64,000 nt of DNA, from assembly GCA_002839335.1 (NCBI GenBank), contig PGXU01000008.1, positions 1-64,000 on the forward strand. Reading direction: 5' to 3'. This document shows positions 51,621 to 60,572 of the stretch, piece by piece. Under the pieces are notes generated by a model, which did not search any database, had not been told where the DNA came from, and saw nothing but the letters and a program-made list of their open reading frames with translations. Source of the DNA: Spirochaetae bacterium HGW-Spirochaetae-4 (GTDB lineage Bacteria > Spirochaetota > Spirochaetia > Sphaerochaetales > Sphaerochaetaceae). How positions within the stretch are numbered: the stretch's first letter is position 1; each line of letters starts with the position of its first letter. A program made the translations under genes and the position numbers.

Positions 51621-51700
51621 CCAAAATCTCCCCGATTACGTATATTTCCCGACTATTTTTACTTTCGCGGTACGGCTAGACTTCATGCTGTGAGGTCACT

Positions 51701-52990
51701 ATGCGTAATTATGTCATACTCTTCTTGCTGACTCTTGTAGTGTTCCAGGGATGTAGCAGAAGCGATATGGTTCTCGAAGACAACCGATGGGAAGGTATCG
51801 TCACCATCGATGAAACGAAATTCTTCATCCATATGGAGGCAGAGGACAATACGGTATATCTTTCTATTCCGGAACTGCTGGCAATGGATATTCCGGTAGA
51901 TGATCTGCGTTTGTCGGCCGAACAATGGTCATTCAAGATTGGCCTCGGTACCTCTGTCATGCGTTTCCTCTTGACGCCACAAGAAGTGGGTTTCGATGGA
52001 AAGATCCTCTATGACAACAAGAGCGGTGAGGTAATGCTCAGACCGGGCAGATACACCGTGGAACATCGTAAACTACAACAGCCCCCACGAATTGGAGAAT
52101 CGGTTTCTGTGGCGGTAGCACAGGGCATGTTGTACGGGACCCACCTGGTTCCAGAAGGAGAGGGACCTTTCCCGACGGTACTGATAGTAGCCGGTTCTGG
52201 ACCCACCGACAGGGATGGAAACTCTGAGCTGATCGTTGAAAGCAATGATAGTCTCTGGCTGCTTGCCAGACGATTGTATGAAGCCGGAATCGCTTCTGTC
52301 AGATATGACAAGATGGGAGTAGGAGAGAGCATCGTAGACGACGAATCCGTACTTGTTGAGGGGACCTTCGACGACTATGTCGATCATGCAGTGGCATGGC
52401 TCGAGTATTTGGAATCCGAACATACCACCGGCGCATTGGGAGTGGTAGGCCATTCGGAAGGCTCTCTCATCGGCCTTCTTGCAGCGAAAGCTTTCCCCAT
52501 CGATTTTGCGATATCCGTTGCGGGAAATGGTGATCCGATCGATCGGCAGATGGTAAAACAAATAGGACGATTGGATAGCGAAGCCGCTCCCATTCTGGAG
52601 AAAAGACTGGGAGAGATAGCAAATTCCATGTATCGGGAAACGGATAACCTGCTGGTCGATTCTCTGGTTCCCCTTGGTCGTGAACTATATCTGCAGACGT
52701 GGATGGCATACGATCCGAGTGAGGTGCTCCGATCGCTGGATATGCCTGTCCTGGTGGTATGGGGAGACCATGACGAGCGGCTTGTGGGAGAAGACGATCT
52801 CTTTAGGCAAGACAATGTGCCCGATTCCGTCAAATTCGTAGAGATCAAGAATATGGGGCACCTCTTGCGTTGGGCAGAAACCGACGAAGATCTCGTACAG
52901 TCTTATAAAAATAGGAATTTGCCGTTGCATGACCAATTCATGGACACGGTACTAGCGTTTATCAAAGAACAAAACAAAGGAGACCAATAA
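51701..52990 (+). CDS. Alpha/beta hydrolase lipoprotein
   Basis: This 429-residue exported hydrolase begins with a lipoprotein signal (LLTLVVFQGCSRSD; lipobox Cys at residue 18) and an N-terminal region of about 120 residues. An alpha/beta-hydrolase domain follows. The nucleophile Ser lies in VVGHSEGSLIG, the acid in VLVVWGDHDERLVGED and the His in EIKNMGHLLRWA. The PTVLIVAGSGPTDRDGNSEL stretch marks the family of secreted dienelactone-type and YqiA-like peptidase/esterases. It is the first of four tightly linked genes with an ABC exporter, so it may act on or confer tolerance to an extracellular ester or peptide. Confidence 0.9.
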   Translation: MRNYVILFLLTLVVFQGCSRSDMVLEDNRWEGIVTIDETKFFIHMEAEDNTVYLSIPELLAMDIPVDDLRLSAEQWSFKIGLGTSVMRFLLTPQEVGFDGKILYDNKSGEVMLRPGRYTVEHRKLQQPPRIGESVSVAVAQGMLYGTHLVPEGEGPFPTVLIVAGSGPTDRDGNSELIVESNDSLWLLARRLYEAGIASVRYDKMGVGESIVDDESVLVEGTFDDYVDHAVAWLEYLESEHTTGALGVVGHSEGSLIGLLAAKAFPIDFAISVAGNGDPIDRQMVKQIGRLDSEAAPILEKRLGEIANSMYRETDNLLVDSLVPLGRELYLQTWMAYDPSEVLRSLDMPVLVVWGDHDERLVGEDDLFRQDNVPDSVKFVEIKNMGHLLRWAETDEDLVQSYKNRNLPLHDQFMDTVLAFIKEQNKGDQ

Positions 52991-52992
52991 TC

Positions 52993-53196
52993 ATGGATAC
53001 ACAAACGATTGTATTGCTACTTCCGCTTATTATCCTTGAACTTGTGCTGAAAATCATCTGTCTCAGGGATTGGCTGCATAGGGAGCGATTCAAAGGAGTA
53101 CCGAAGTCGGCATGGCTTCTCATATTCCTTTTTATCAATCTTTTTGGTCCGGTAGTCTATTTGCTGTATGGGAGAAAAACAGATGGCGATTATTGA
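52993..53196 (+). CDS. PLDc_N domain membrane protein (YxlE-like)
   Basis: This small 67-residue membrane protein has two hydrophobic helices and the PLDc_N signature: ELVLKIICLRDWLHRERFKG, then KSAWLLIFLFINLFGPVVYL ending LYGRKTDGDY. It begins 2 bp after the hydrolase stop and overlaps the ABC ATPase gene by 14 bp. In Bacillus subtilis the corresponding YxlE protein lies next to the YxlFG ABC exporter in the sigY operon; the order here is the same. The molecular role is unknown. Confidence 0.88.
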   Translation: MDTQTIVLLLPLIILELVLKIICLRDWLHRERFKGVPKSAWLLIFLFINLFGPVVYLLYGRKTDGDY

Positions 53197-54106
53197 AGTA
53201 AGCAATCTCACCAAGAGGTACGGATCCGTACAAGCGCTCGATGGCGTCACCTTGTCGGTTGAGGAGGGTAGGGTATTCGGATTCCTTGGTCCCAATGGAG
53301 CAGGAAAGACCACCCTCATACGCATACTCACCGGTTTGATTTCCGCGACTTCCGGCACCTTCAGAATCAATGGCCAAGTTGACGATGGGAGCAAGGGTAG
53401 CTTTGGGTACCTGGCGCAACAACCCTCCTATTACAGTTGGATGACCGGGCGGGAATTGCTCGACCTGTCGGGCAGCCTGTATGGAATGGAAAAGAATGAG
53501 AAGGGCCGAAGGATCCGGGAAATGTTGCATCTGTGCGGAATCGAGGAGGCCGCTGATCGTAGGATCGGTGGTTACTCGGGTGGCATGCGACAGAGACTAG
53601 GGATTGCACAGGCGATACTACACAGCCCCAAGGTTGTCTTTCTCGATGAACCGGTGTCAGCCTTGGATCCCGTGGGAAGGAAAGAGGTTCTTTCTCTGAT
53701 CGCCATATTACGGGAGAGGACTACCATCTTCATGTCCTCCCATATCCTGGATGATGTGCAGAGGACCTGCGATGAAGTCGCCATCATCAACAAGGGCTCG
53801 ATTCGGATACAAGAGAAGACAAAGACCCTTCTTCGTTTGCATGCCCAACCGATCGTCCATATGGAATTCGAAAGTAAGACGGCGGCGCATCAATGTCTTA
53901 TCCAGATAATGGAAATGGGCCTCCATGCTACAGTCTCTGATTTTACCGTTTCGATCTCATCCGAAACGTACGCACAGGAGAGCAGCCGTATATTGAACCT
54001 CATAGGCAATGGGGGCTGGAAGTTGGAAAAATTGGAACATCAAGAGGCGACACTGGAGGATGTTTTCATGCACCATATACAGGAGGCAGGTGATGACCTT
54101 TCTTGA
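53183..54106 (+). CDS. ABC exporter ATPase (YxlF-like)
   Basis: This 307-residue ATPase has Walker A GPNGAGKTT, signature YSGGMRQRLGIAQAI, Walker B VVFLDEPVSALD and H-loop MSSHILDD, followed by a C-terminal regulatory part. ATG 53183 lies six bases behind GGGAGA; an in-frame ATG 53168 lies within the same site. It overlaps the PLDc_N gene and, by 14 bp, the permease gene. It is expected to drive export with the 54093 permease. Confidence 0.93.
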   Translation: MAIIEVSNLTKRYGSVQALDGVTLSVEEGRVFGFLGPNGAGKTTLIRILTGLISATSGTFRINGQVDDGSKGSFGYLAQQPSYYSWMTGRELLDLSGSLYGMEKNEKGRRIREMLHLCGIEEAADRRIGGYSGGMRQRLGIAQAILHSPKVVFLDEPVSALDPVGRKEVLSLIAILRERTTIFMSSHILDDVQRTCDEVAIINKGSIRIQEKTKTLLRLHAQPIVHMEFESKTAAHQCLIQIMEMGLHATVSDFTVSISSETYAQESSRILNLIGNGGWKLEKLEHQEATLEDVFMHHIQEAGDDLS

Positions 54107-54860
54107 AAAATCGATTGTAAAAAAGGAAATCTTGGAAATGGTGAGGACAAGTAGGCTTTTGATCTGGACTGTGGTCTGTATGATTATCGGTATCGTCTCG
54201 CCACTAACAGCCTACTATCTTCCCGATATCATCTCCGCATTCGGAGCGACCGAGAATATCGCCATCTCTTTTGGAAAGATAACCTATCAGGATTCGGTGG
54301 AACAGTATATCAAGAATTTCGGTCAAATAGGGACCATTGTGCTTATCCTCATGATGATGGGTTCGGTCGCTGGAGAGAAGGTCGATGGATCTGTGCAGTT
54401 CCTTCTCGTAAGGCCAGTAGGAACGATCAGTATACTCGTGGCGAAGTTTGTTTCCTTGTTGGTCCTCTTGGTGACAGGCCTTTTGGGATCGATGCTGACT
54501 ATGGGGTTCTACACGTGGTATCTATTTCCAGGATTTCCGGGTTTCCGATTCATATACGCCAATCTGTTTCTGTTTCTCTATTTCTTTGCCATAGGGATAA
54601 TCACCATTGCCATATCGGCATCGGTACGGAAACCGATACTGGCGGGAATCGGGACCCTGGGGGTCTGGCTACTGGCCTCGATCATGGGAGCCATCCGCTC
54701 GATCGGGCCCTTCTCATTCGCCAAGCTTCCCGAACAAGTAATCCAGACTATCGAAGGCTTCCCATTCGAGTGGCAACCTATTGTAGGCACAGCAATCCTC
54801 CTTTGCCTATTCATCCTTGCAGGTACTATGCTTTTCAATAGATGGGAACCGAATGACTGA
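54093..54860 (+). CDS. ABC-2 type permease (YxlG-like)
   Basis: This 255-residue membrane protein has six hydrophobic helices of the ABC-2 type, with the basic motif VKKEILEMVRTSRLLIWTVV at the start and GEKVDGSVQFLLVRPVGTIS in the first cytoplasmic loop, the usual coupling region. It starts inside the end of the ATPase gene and closes the operon. The cargo is unknown; relatives protect against antimicrobial peptides or export lipids. Confidence 0.9.
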   Translation: MTFLEKSIVKKEILEMVRTSRLLIWTVVCMIIGIVSPLTAYYLPDIISAFGATENIAISFGKITYQDSVEQYIKNFGQIGTIVLILMMMGSVAGEKVDGSVQFLLVRPVGTISILVAKFVSLLVLLVTGLLGSMLTMGFYTWYLFPGFPGFRFIYANLFLFLYFFAIGIITIAISASVRKPILAGIGTLGVWLLASIMGAIRSIGPFSFAKLPEQVIQTIEGFPFEWQPIVGTAILLCLFILAGTMLFNRWEPND

Positions 54861-55182
54861 TACCGTGAAGATTGTATGACCCCCCCCATCCACCCGGTCG
54901 GCTTCCAAGTGCTCCCGATTCCCCCGATAGAGGCCATGCGGATCCAACGACAGAAGATGCGGTTGCTTTCCGACCGGATCGCCCGTACACTGGGACGCAC
55001 GGGATTGCAGGTGGGAGAGATGGGCCTCGGCACAGAGCATGTGGTTCGCGAGGACTGGTATGGATGTTTTTTAGAGGGGGAGTGAGTGTGCGTATGCCCT
55101 TTTTCGGGTATATGGATTATGGGCAACTGCGCACCATTGTATTCCTTCTGGGATGGGCTTATGCTATTGACATGGGTTTGGT
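54861..55182. other. Gap with an unassigned G+C-rich frame
   Basis: A plus-strand frame from ATG 54933 to 55085 encodes a 50-residue basic product containing RQKMRLLSDRIARTLGRTGL. It has no ribosome site and no family I recognise. A second short frame (about 55094-55201) encodes a hydrophobic 35-residue peptide. Composition is richer in G and C than the neighbours. A broken gene is the best guess. Confidence 0.35.
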
Positions 55183-55815
55183 ATGGATAGAAAAGTATTG
55201 ATAACCGGAGGCAACGGAGATATTGCCCAGGCAATAAAAAGACTATTGGAAGCTCAAGGATATATCGTGTATTCCCCCTCCCATGCCGAGATGGATGTAA
55301 CCGATTTAAAAAGCATCGAAAATGCTATCAGTGGTTTTACACCAAATATTCTCATCAACAACGCAGGTTTTGTGATGCCACAATCTATAAGGAATGCGAA
55401 TCTTGAATGTATAAGGAAGCATATCGATATCAATATCGGTGGAACATTTTATTGTACTGCGGTTGCACTCAAGAATAATCCTGACCTTGAGATTATCAAT
55501 ATCGGTTCAGCCGCTTCAATCGAGGTGCATGCGACGTGGGGCGAGTATTGCGCTTCAAAAGCGGCTATCGTAATGGCTACAAAGTGCTGGGCAGAGGATG
55601 GGTTGTATGCCGTTTGTGTTTCACCAGCTAGAACCAAGACAAAGATGAGAAGAAACCTATTTCCAGATGAGGACCAATCAACCTTACTGGAGCCTTCGGA
55701 TTTTGCGAAAATTGTAATGAAGGCGGTCAACAAGGAATATGAATCGGGAGCCCATATAGTAGTGAGGAAACAAAATGTTGCTCAACTTCTAGGACAAGCA
55801 CCAGCTATACCATAA
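55183..55815 (+). CDS. Short-chain dehydrogenase/reductase
   Basis: This 210-residue Rossmann-fold oxidoreductase has the NAD(P) motif TGGNGDIA, NNAG at about residues 60-63, the active-site Ser in INIGSAASIE and YxxxK as YCASKAA. PARTKT replaces the common PGxxxT motif. It is shorter than the usual 250 residues, with a reduced C-terminal region, like SDR domains attached to polyol-phosphate cytidylyltransferases. It stands alone before the convergent kinase gene. The substrate is unknown. Confidence 0.9.
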   Translation: MDRKVLITGGNGDIAQAIKRLLEAQGYIVYSPSHAEMDVTDLKSIENAISGFTPNILINNAGFVMPQSIRNANLECIRKHIDINIGGTFYCTAVALKNNPDLEIINIGSAASIEVHATWGEYCASKAAIVMATKCWAEDGLYAVCVSPARTKTKMRRNLFPDEDQSTLLEPSDFAKIVMKAVNKEYESGAHIVVRKQNVAQLLGQAPAIP

Positions 55816-55865
55816 CTTTCCCACGATGATAGCCAAACCATGCTTCATCCCTTTAGATCACCTGA

Positions 55866-57407
55866 TTATCCGAGGGTGCTTACCAGCCTTCTGGAATCGT
55901 CCTTAAGATGCTCGTACGTCGCCTCATACTGATAGATATACTCTCTGTAGATCTCATGGTTCTCTGGATTGGGTTCAATGAATTTCCTCATTCGTACCAT
56001 CCTGTCGGCAGCTTCGTTCAGGTTGCCATATATCCCGGCAGCCACTGTCGCGGCAATCGCACTTCCAAGGGAAGTAGCCTGTTGCTCCTCAGGTATCGCA
56101 ATCCTCTTATTCACCACATCGGCCGTGATCTGCATCCATAGGTCACTCTTGGTTGCACCGCCACAGGCGATAATCTCGTCGATAAAAACTCCCCCAGCGG
56201 CCATTCGCTGCAGGATCACCGCCGTACCGTACGCAACGCCCTCCATGATAGCTCTGAAAATGTGCCCTGGTGTGTGTTTCAAAGTTAGACCACGAATCAC
56301 ACCCCTGCTGTTCGCATCAACCCACGGAGTGCGATTTCCCTGCCAGTGCTCAAGCACAATCAACCCTTCCGAACCTGGAGGTATCTCGGCGGCCTTCTCA
56401 TCGAGAAGTGCATAGATACCGATACCACGCTGCTTAGCTTCCTGTTTCAGCTCGGCGCTGAGAAAGTTCGAGACCCACCACTTGACAATAGACCCGGTAG
56501 AAATCTGACCAGCCTCGACCACTTCCATACCGGGAATGATAGCGCTGGGATACGTCCCGAAAATCCCAGGAGCATGCAACTCAGCCTTGGTCATACCGAT
56601 GTGCAACTGCGAGGATCCGGTTATCAAGGCAAGCTTGCCTGGTTTCAGAGCATTCACTCCAATGACGGCAATAAAGGCATCGGCTCCACCACCGGCCACA
56701 GGAATTCCCTCCCGCAAGCCAGTTTGTGAGGCAACTTTCTTGCTGATGCCACCGACGACTTCGCCGATACTGACCACTCGTTTTGGAAGCTTCTTAAAAA
56801 TATCACCCAAACCAATCTTCTCATACAGAGAGACGGGAAGACCACCTTCCTTGGCATTATAGAACCAGCGGATCGAAACCGTATTGATATTTGCGGTGAT
56901 CTCTCCGGTCAGCCAATACGCCATCCAGTCGGTGTGCTCGAATATGGTATGGGCTTGATCATATATCGCTCTTTCATGCCGTTTGACCCAAAGGTTCTTA
57001 CACGGGAACCACTCGGCCGACACTTTTCCATGTCCCACGTACTTGAGTGCATCATCACCGCATGCCGCAATATCCTCAGCTTCCCGAGAAGCGCGAATAT
57101 CCATCCACATGATCGCATCACGAAGGGGCTTCCCCTCTTGATCAAGATACACCACCGTACAGCTCGTTCCATCGATACCGACTCCCTCAATCTGCTCAGG
57201 TCGTACCCGACAGCCTTTGAATGCGAGTTGAATGGATTCCAGCATTGAGGAACTCCACTGATCTACATTCTGCTCACCCCAACCTGGATGACGATGGATA
57301 TTGGCATTCTCACTGATCGCGAAGCTGATACATTCTCCCTTTTCATTGTAAATACCGCTCCTGATACTCTCAGTACCCGCATCGATACCTAATACGTAGC
57401 GTTCCAT
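55866..57407 (-). CDS. FGGY family carbohydrate kinase
   Basis: This 513-residue kinase phosphorylates a sugar or ketose using ATP. The FGGY signatures are LGIDAGTESIRSGIYNEKG at the N-terminus, the catalytic Asp in GVGIDGTSCTVVYLD, the ATP region ALITGSSQLHIGM and the C-terminal AIMEGVAYGTAVILQRM, EIIACGGATKSDLWMQITAD. The start at ATG 57407 follows GAGGAG; the longer in-frame extension is unsupported. It closes an IclR-TIM-kinase gene set on the minus strand divergent from a CUT2 importer. Together with the TIM-like isomerase next to it, a ketose or tetrulose kinase is a reasonable guess. Confidence 0.92.
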   Translation of the reverse strand: MERYVLGIDAGTESIRSGIYNEKGECISFAISENANIHRHPGWGEQNVDQWSSSMLESIQLAFKGCRVRPEQIEGVGIDGTSCTVVYLDQEGKPLRDAIMWMDIRASREAEDIAACGDDALKYVGHGKVSAEWFPCKNLWVKRHERAIYDQAHTIFEHTDWMAYWLTGEITANINTVSIRWFYNAKEGGLPVSLYEKIGLGDIFKKLPKRVVSIGEVVGGISKKVASQTGLREGIPVAGGGADAFIAVIGVNALKPGKLALITGSSQLHIGMTKAELHAPGIFGTYPSAIIPGMEVVEAGQISTGSIVKWWVSNFLSAELKQEAKQRGIGIYALLDEKAAEIPPGSEGLIVLEHWQGNRTPWVDANSRGVIRGLTLKHTPGHIFRAIMEGVAYGTAVILQRMAAGGVFIDEIIACGGATKSDLWMQITADVVNKRIAIPEEQQATSLGSAIAATVAAGIYGNLNEAADRMVRMRKFIEPNPENHEIYREYIYQYEATYEHLKDDSRRLVSTLG

Positions 57408-57536
57408 CTTTCTTACTCCTCGTGGCATGTACCAGATTGTCATTTCTCTTGTGACTTGTCTGCATGACCCGCTCCACTGCAGTATTCTGGTATACTCGGA
57501 TAATCTCTCAAGTGGTACCACAGGTGATTACACTTC

Positions 57537-58238
57537 CTATGCTGTCCGGGCATCCCACCCGCGACGGGCACCCGCAATCATTTCAATAATCATCTGTCGG
57601 GGATTCTCTGCCTTGAAAATACCACTTGAAGAACCTGTGCCCTGTACTCCGCTGGCAATCACCTGTTGAACATCCATTCCCGATTTGATTCCGGCTCCTT
57701 GGAGAACCAGCATATCGTTTTTTACCATATGCACCGCCTCAGTGACCTGTCTGAGATAACTGCTGTCGAGAATGGTATTGGATGCGATGAATTGCGGTTT
57801 CTCCACCATAATCATGTCTGCATTCATCCAGGCTACTGCGACTGCCTGCTCCAGTGTCTGCGCGAATACCAATGAAATCAAGTCACACGCCTGCGCACGA
57901 ACGATGGATTTCTGCACATCACTGAATAGCAGCTGGCTTTCCGGGTGATTGATCATGGTACCCACTGCTCCAGCTGCCTGAAGACCTTCCGGTAGAATTT
58001 TTCCTGTAGTGGGGCCACTGGCAATGGGATCGATATGTTGGCCGAACACAAACAGATGGTCAGTAGCTACACTGATGCGATACAGGTCACAGGGAGAACA
58101 GGTGAGGATAACCTGTACATCGTAATCCGCAGCAGATCTGTCGGCAACGAGTGCCAGATCAAGCAAATGCTTCCCGTACATCTCGTTCTTGGGATTGATT
58201 ACAAAGATCGGCTTTGAGCCATCCATTGTTCTTCCCAT
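57537..58238 (-). CDS. Triose-phosphate isomerase-like sugar-phosphate isomerase
   Basis: This 233-residue TIM-barrel protein is of the archaeal-type TpiA / tetrulose-phosphate isomerase group. Likely catalytic residues are kept: Asn and Lys in VINPKNEMYG, His in VFGQHIDPIASGP, Glu in IMVEKPQFIASN, and the phosphate loop GAGIKSGMDVQQVIASGVQG, then TGSSSGI. The ATG at 58238 follows GGAG. In erythritol-type pathways a homologue (LerI/EryH) converts L-erythrulose-1-phosphate to D-erythrulose-4-phosphate next to an FGGY kinase, so a similar role is likely here. Glycolytic TIM function is less likely given the gene context. Confidence 0.82.
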   Translation of the reverse strand: MGRTMDGSKPIFVINPKNEMYGKHLLDLALVADRSAADYDVQVILTCSPCDLYRISVATDHLFVFGQHIDPIASGPTTGKILPEGLQAAGAVGTMINHPESQLLFSDVQKSIVRAQACDLISLVFAQTLEQAVAVAWMNADMIMVEKPQFIASNTILDSSYLRQVTEAVHMVKNDMLVLQGAGIKSGMDVQQVIASGVQGTGSSSGIFKAENPRQMIIEMIAGARRGWDARTA

Positions 58239-58292
58239 GCAATTTCTCCTTTTCGCTACGACAGAATGCCAGATCAGGTCTTATCCCAGCAC

Positions 58293-59051
58293 CTAAAAGA
58301 CAAGTTGATTTCCCAATACGACACTCATATGGTCAGCGACCTCCTTGATATATGCTGCATGCTTTTGCATGGCTGAATCAGACATATCTTGAAGCAGACC
58401 AGATATACCGATGGCACCTATTACTTCCTTATAACTATTGAACACGGGCGCCGCCACACAACGGACTCCTTTCATACGCTCCTCATCATCGAAGGCATAT
58501 CCCTGATTGCGAATCTTCCGGAGTTCATCCAGCAGGGCTTCTTTGGTTGTCAGTGTCTTGTCAGTGAACTTCTCCAAACCATCCCCAATAACTTCTTCAA
58601 TTTGCTCGATCGTGAGAAATGCGATCAAAGCTTTCCCATGTGCCGTACAGTGGGGAAGCGGACTGTCTCCTATGTTTGTATAGACGGACAAGGCATTTTC
58701 ATTGGCATATCGATCCACGTACACAATTCGATTCTTGTTGTTGCGTAAACCAAAATAGGTCCACTTGCCTGTTTCATCCGATATTTTCTTCAGATAATTG
58801 TGAATATTGGTTCTCTGATAATAGCTGCTCATGGAAATATTCATGAGCTCGAGCATTTTGGTTGTGAGAATATACTTGTCAGTATGTTCCTCCTGTTCGA
58901 TGTACTCCATTTTTTCCAGAAGTTTTATCATCTGAAAAACGGAACTTTTGCCCATTAGCAACATATTCGAGAGTGTGGTTATTCCCAAGGGGTAATTGTT
59001 TTTGCAGAAAACCTCCAGCAGACTGAACACACTCTCAACTCTATTCGACAT
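58293..59051 (-). CDS. IclR family transcriptional regulator
   Basis: This 252-residue regulator has an N-terminal winged helix (YPLGITTLSNMLLMGKSSVF, then QMIKLLEKMEYIEQ) and the C-terminal IclR effector domain (SPLPHCTAHGKALIAFLTIE, GYAFDDEERMKGVRCVAAPV, GAIGISGL). It is encoded divergently from the CUT2 importer and in the same direction as the kinase and isomerase genes. The 28-bp inverted repeat at 59148-59175 between the two units is its likely operator. Confidence 0.92.
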   Translation of the reverse strand: MSNRVESVFSLLEVFCKNNYPLGITTLSNMLLMGKSSVFQMIKLLEKMEYIEQEEHTDKYILTTKMLELMNISMSSYYQRTNIHNYLKKISDETGKWTYFGLRNNKNRIVYVDRYANENALSVYTNIGDSPLPHCTAHGKALIAFLTIEQIEEVIGDGLEKFTDKTLTTKEALLDELRKIRNQGYAFDDEERMKGVRCVAAPVFNSYKEVIGAIGISGLLQDMSDSAMQKHAAYIKEVADHMSVVLGNQLVF

Positions 59052-59147
59052 GTCAAACCATCCTTTCCATTTTCCTTTAATATCTCATACTTTCAAATCT
59101 TACGGAATACGAATAAAAAAAAGAACAACGTTCAAGATTACACACAT

Positions 59148-59175
59148 ATAATATGTCTCTCTGACGACATATTAT
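59148..59175. promoter_or_regulatory. 28-bp inverted repeat, probable IclR operator
   Basis: The perfect 10-bp arms ATAATATGTC (59148-59157) and GACATATTAT (59166-59175) flank an 8-bp centre. It is between the divergent IclR gene (start 59051) and importer operon, 65 bp upstream of the importer -35 box. A T-run is absent, so it is more likely an operator than a terminator. Confidence 0.65.
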
Positions 59176-59239
59176 CATCAGTATGAGAAAAATTCTAGAG
59201 AATTGACACAGGATTCTCATAAATTGGTTTTAATATTTA

Positions 59240-59267
59240 TTGACAATGTGCATGTTTGGATTATACT
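59240..59267 (+). promoter_or_regulatory. Sigma70 promoter of the IclR-linked importer
   Basis: TTGACA (59240-59245) and TATACT (59262-59267) are 16 bp apart. This contrasts with the sigma54 promoters of the two other RbsB/BMP-type operons in this window; no GG-N10-GC element was seen here. Confidence 0.7.
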
Positions 59268-59313
59268 AAAATCAAGAAATGGTGAATACTGTTCACGATT
59301 TAAGGAGGTTCAT

Positions 59314-60318
59314 ATGAAGCGTACGTTAATTATGCTCGTGATGGTCTTGCTTATTGTCCCATCATTGGTATTTGCTGCGGGGAGTAAGGAGGGCTCTGGT
59401 GGAGAAGATTTGTTCGATATAGTCCTCATCGGTAAACTAGAGCACCCGATGTTTGATAATACATTCATCGGAATGCAGAAAGCCGCCAAGGAACTTGGAG
59501 GGGTGAAGGTTACCATGGTGAATCCGGCAGAAGCCGATGCTGCCCAGCAAGTAGCGTTGGTCGAGGACCAGATTGCAAAGGGTGTGGATGCCATTTTGGT
59601 CGTACCCAATGATCCGGGTGCTTTGGAGCCGGCGTTCAAGAAAGCAAATGACGCAGGTATTCTTACATTTACTCATGAATCGGTCCTATCCAAGAATATC
59701 ACGTTTGATTTCGAGGCGTTTTCCAACGAAGTCTTCGGACAAAATCACATGGATAACTTGGCTAAAGCAATGAATTATGAAGGTGGCTATATTTGTTTTG
59801 TGGGAAACCTTACTGCCGTAACCCATAATTCTTGGGTAGATGCTGAAATCGCTTGGCAAAAGGAGAAATATCCCAAGATGTATCTGCTTCGCGACCGTCT
59901 TGTATCCGATGAACGAACCGAAGTGGCCTATGAGAAAACTATGGAAGCGATCAAGACCTACGGTGACAAGCTCAAGGGAGTCATCGGATCTTCTGCCTCT
60001 GATCCTCCAGGAGCTGGTCTTGCAGTAGCTGAGAAGGGTTTGCAGGATAAGATTGCCGTAGTGGGGACTTCATTGGGTTCAATGGCTGGTCCAGGTCTGG
60101 ACGATGGGTCCATCAAAGTGGTTTCAATCTGGGATCCTCAGAAGATCGGATATGGTGCCGTATGGGTTATGAAGCAAGTGTTGGAAGGGAAAACCGTTGC
60201 GGATGGTACGGATGTTCCGGGACTTGGGAAAATCGACATACAGGATAAGGTTATCTATGGTGACAAGAGTGGTATCTTGAATATCACGAAAGACAACTAC
60301 AAGAATTTCACTTTCTAA
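59314..60318 (+). CDS. RbsB-like sugar-binding protein (IclR locus)
   Basis: This is a 334-residue periplasmic type-I binding protein. The signal peptide is MKRTLIMLVMVLLIVPSLVF followed by AAGSKEG. Family motifs are VLIGKLEHPMFDNTFIGMQK, QIAKGVDAILVVPNDPGALE, HESVLSKNITFDFEAF and the hinge GVIGSSASDPPGAGLAVAEK. GGAGG (59304-59308) sets the ATG. The LsrB/RhaS-like sequence suits a sugar or a small hydroxylated ligand. It is the first gene of the importer operon and is followed by a long-loop hairpin. Confidence 0.94.
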   Translation: MKRTLIMLVMVLLIVPSLVFAAGSKEGSGGEDLFDIVLIGKLEHPMFDNTFIGMQKAAKELGGVKVTMVNPAEADAAQQVALVEDQIAKGVDAILVVPNDPGALEPAFKKANDAGILTFTHESVLSKNITFDFEAFSNEVFGQNHMDNLAKAMNYEGGYICFVGNLTAVTHNSWVDAEIAWQKEKYPKMYLLRDRLVSDERTEVAYEKTMEAIKTYGDKLKGVIGSSASDPPGAGLAVAEKGLQDKIAVVGTSLGSMAGPGLDDGSIKVVSIWDPQKIGYGAVWVMKQVLEGKTVADGTDVPGLGKIDIQDKVIYGDKSGILNITKDNYKNFTF

Positions 60319-60348
60319 CCATACTATCCTTGGGAGAAAGTCAAGAAT

Positions 60349-60398
60349 CGGTCGGTGTGGGATTATCCTGTCTCATAGTGAGCAAGAAACACCGGCCG
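60349..60398 (+). other. Hairpin after the binding-protein gene (IclR locus)
   Basis: CGGTCGGTGT (60349-60358) can pair with ACACCGGCCG (60389-60398) with one G-U pair and a 30-base loop. The 254-bp gap to the ATPase gene holds no other feature. The long loop makes this weaker than the other hairpins. Confidence 0.4.
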
Positions 60399-60572
60399 TG
60401 TTTATATCGATACAGTTTTGCAGCTACCCGGGTCACCCAGTGGGCTGTTTGAGGGAATACCTGACGGAATTACGTTTTTGGTTCATGGGAAAAGGGAAAA
60501 ACCGGCTCAAGTAAGAGAACGATATTTCCCCACTTGAGTAGTTGCGTCAATTCTAAAAGAAGGATACTTGTT

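Noticed and set aside
55469-55733. Minus-strand frame inside the SDR gene
   Set aside because: The SDR reading frame has TGGNGDIA, NNAG and YxxxK. The opposite frame has no support.
59100-59313. A sigma54 promoter for the third RbsB-type operon
   Set aside because: No GG-N10-GC element with TGGCA and TTGC matches was seen. A good sigma70 promoter is present instead and the regulator is IclR-type.
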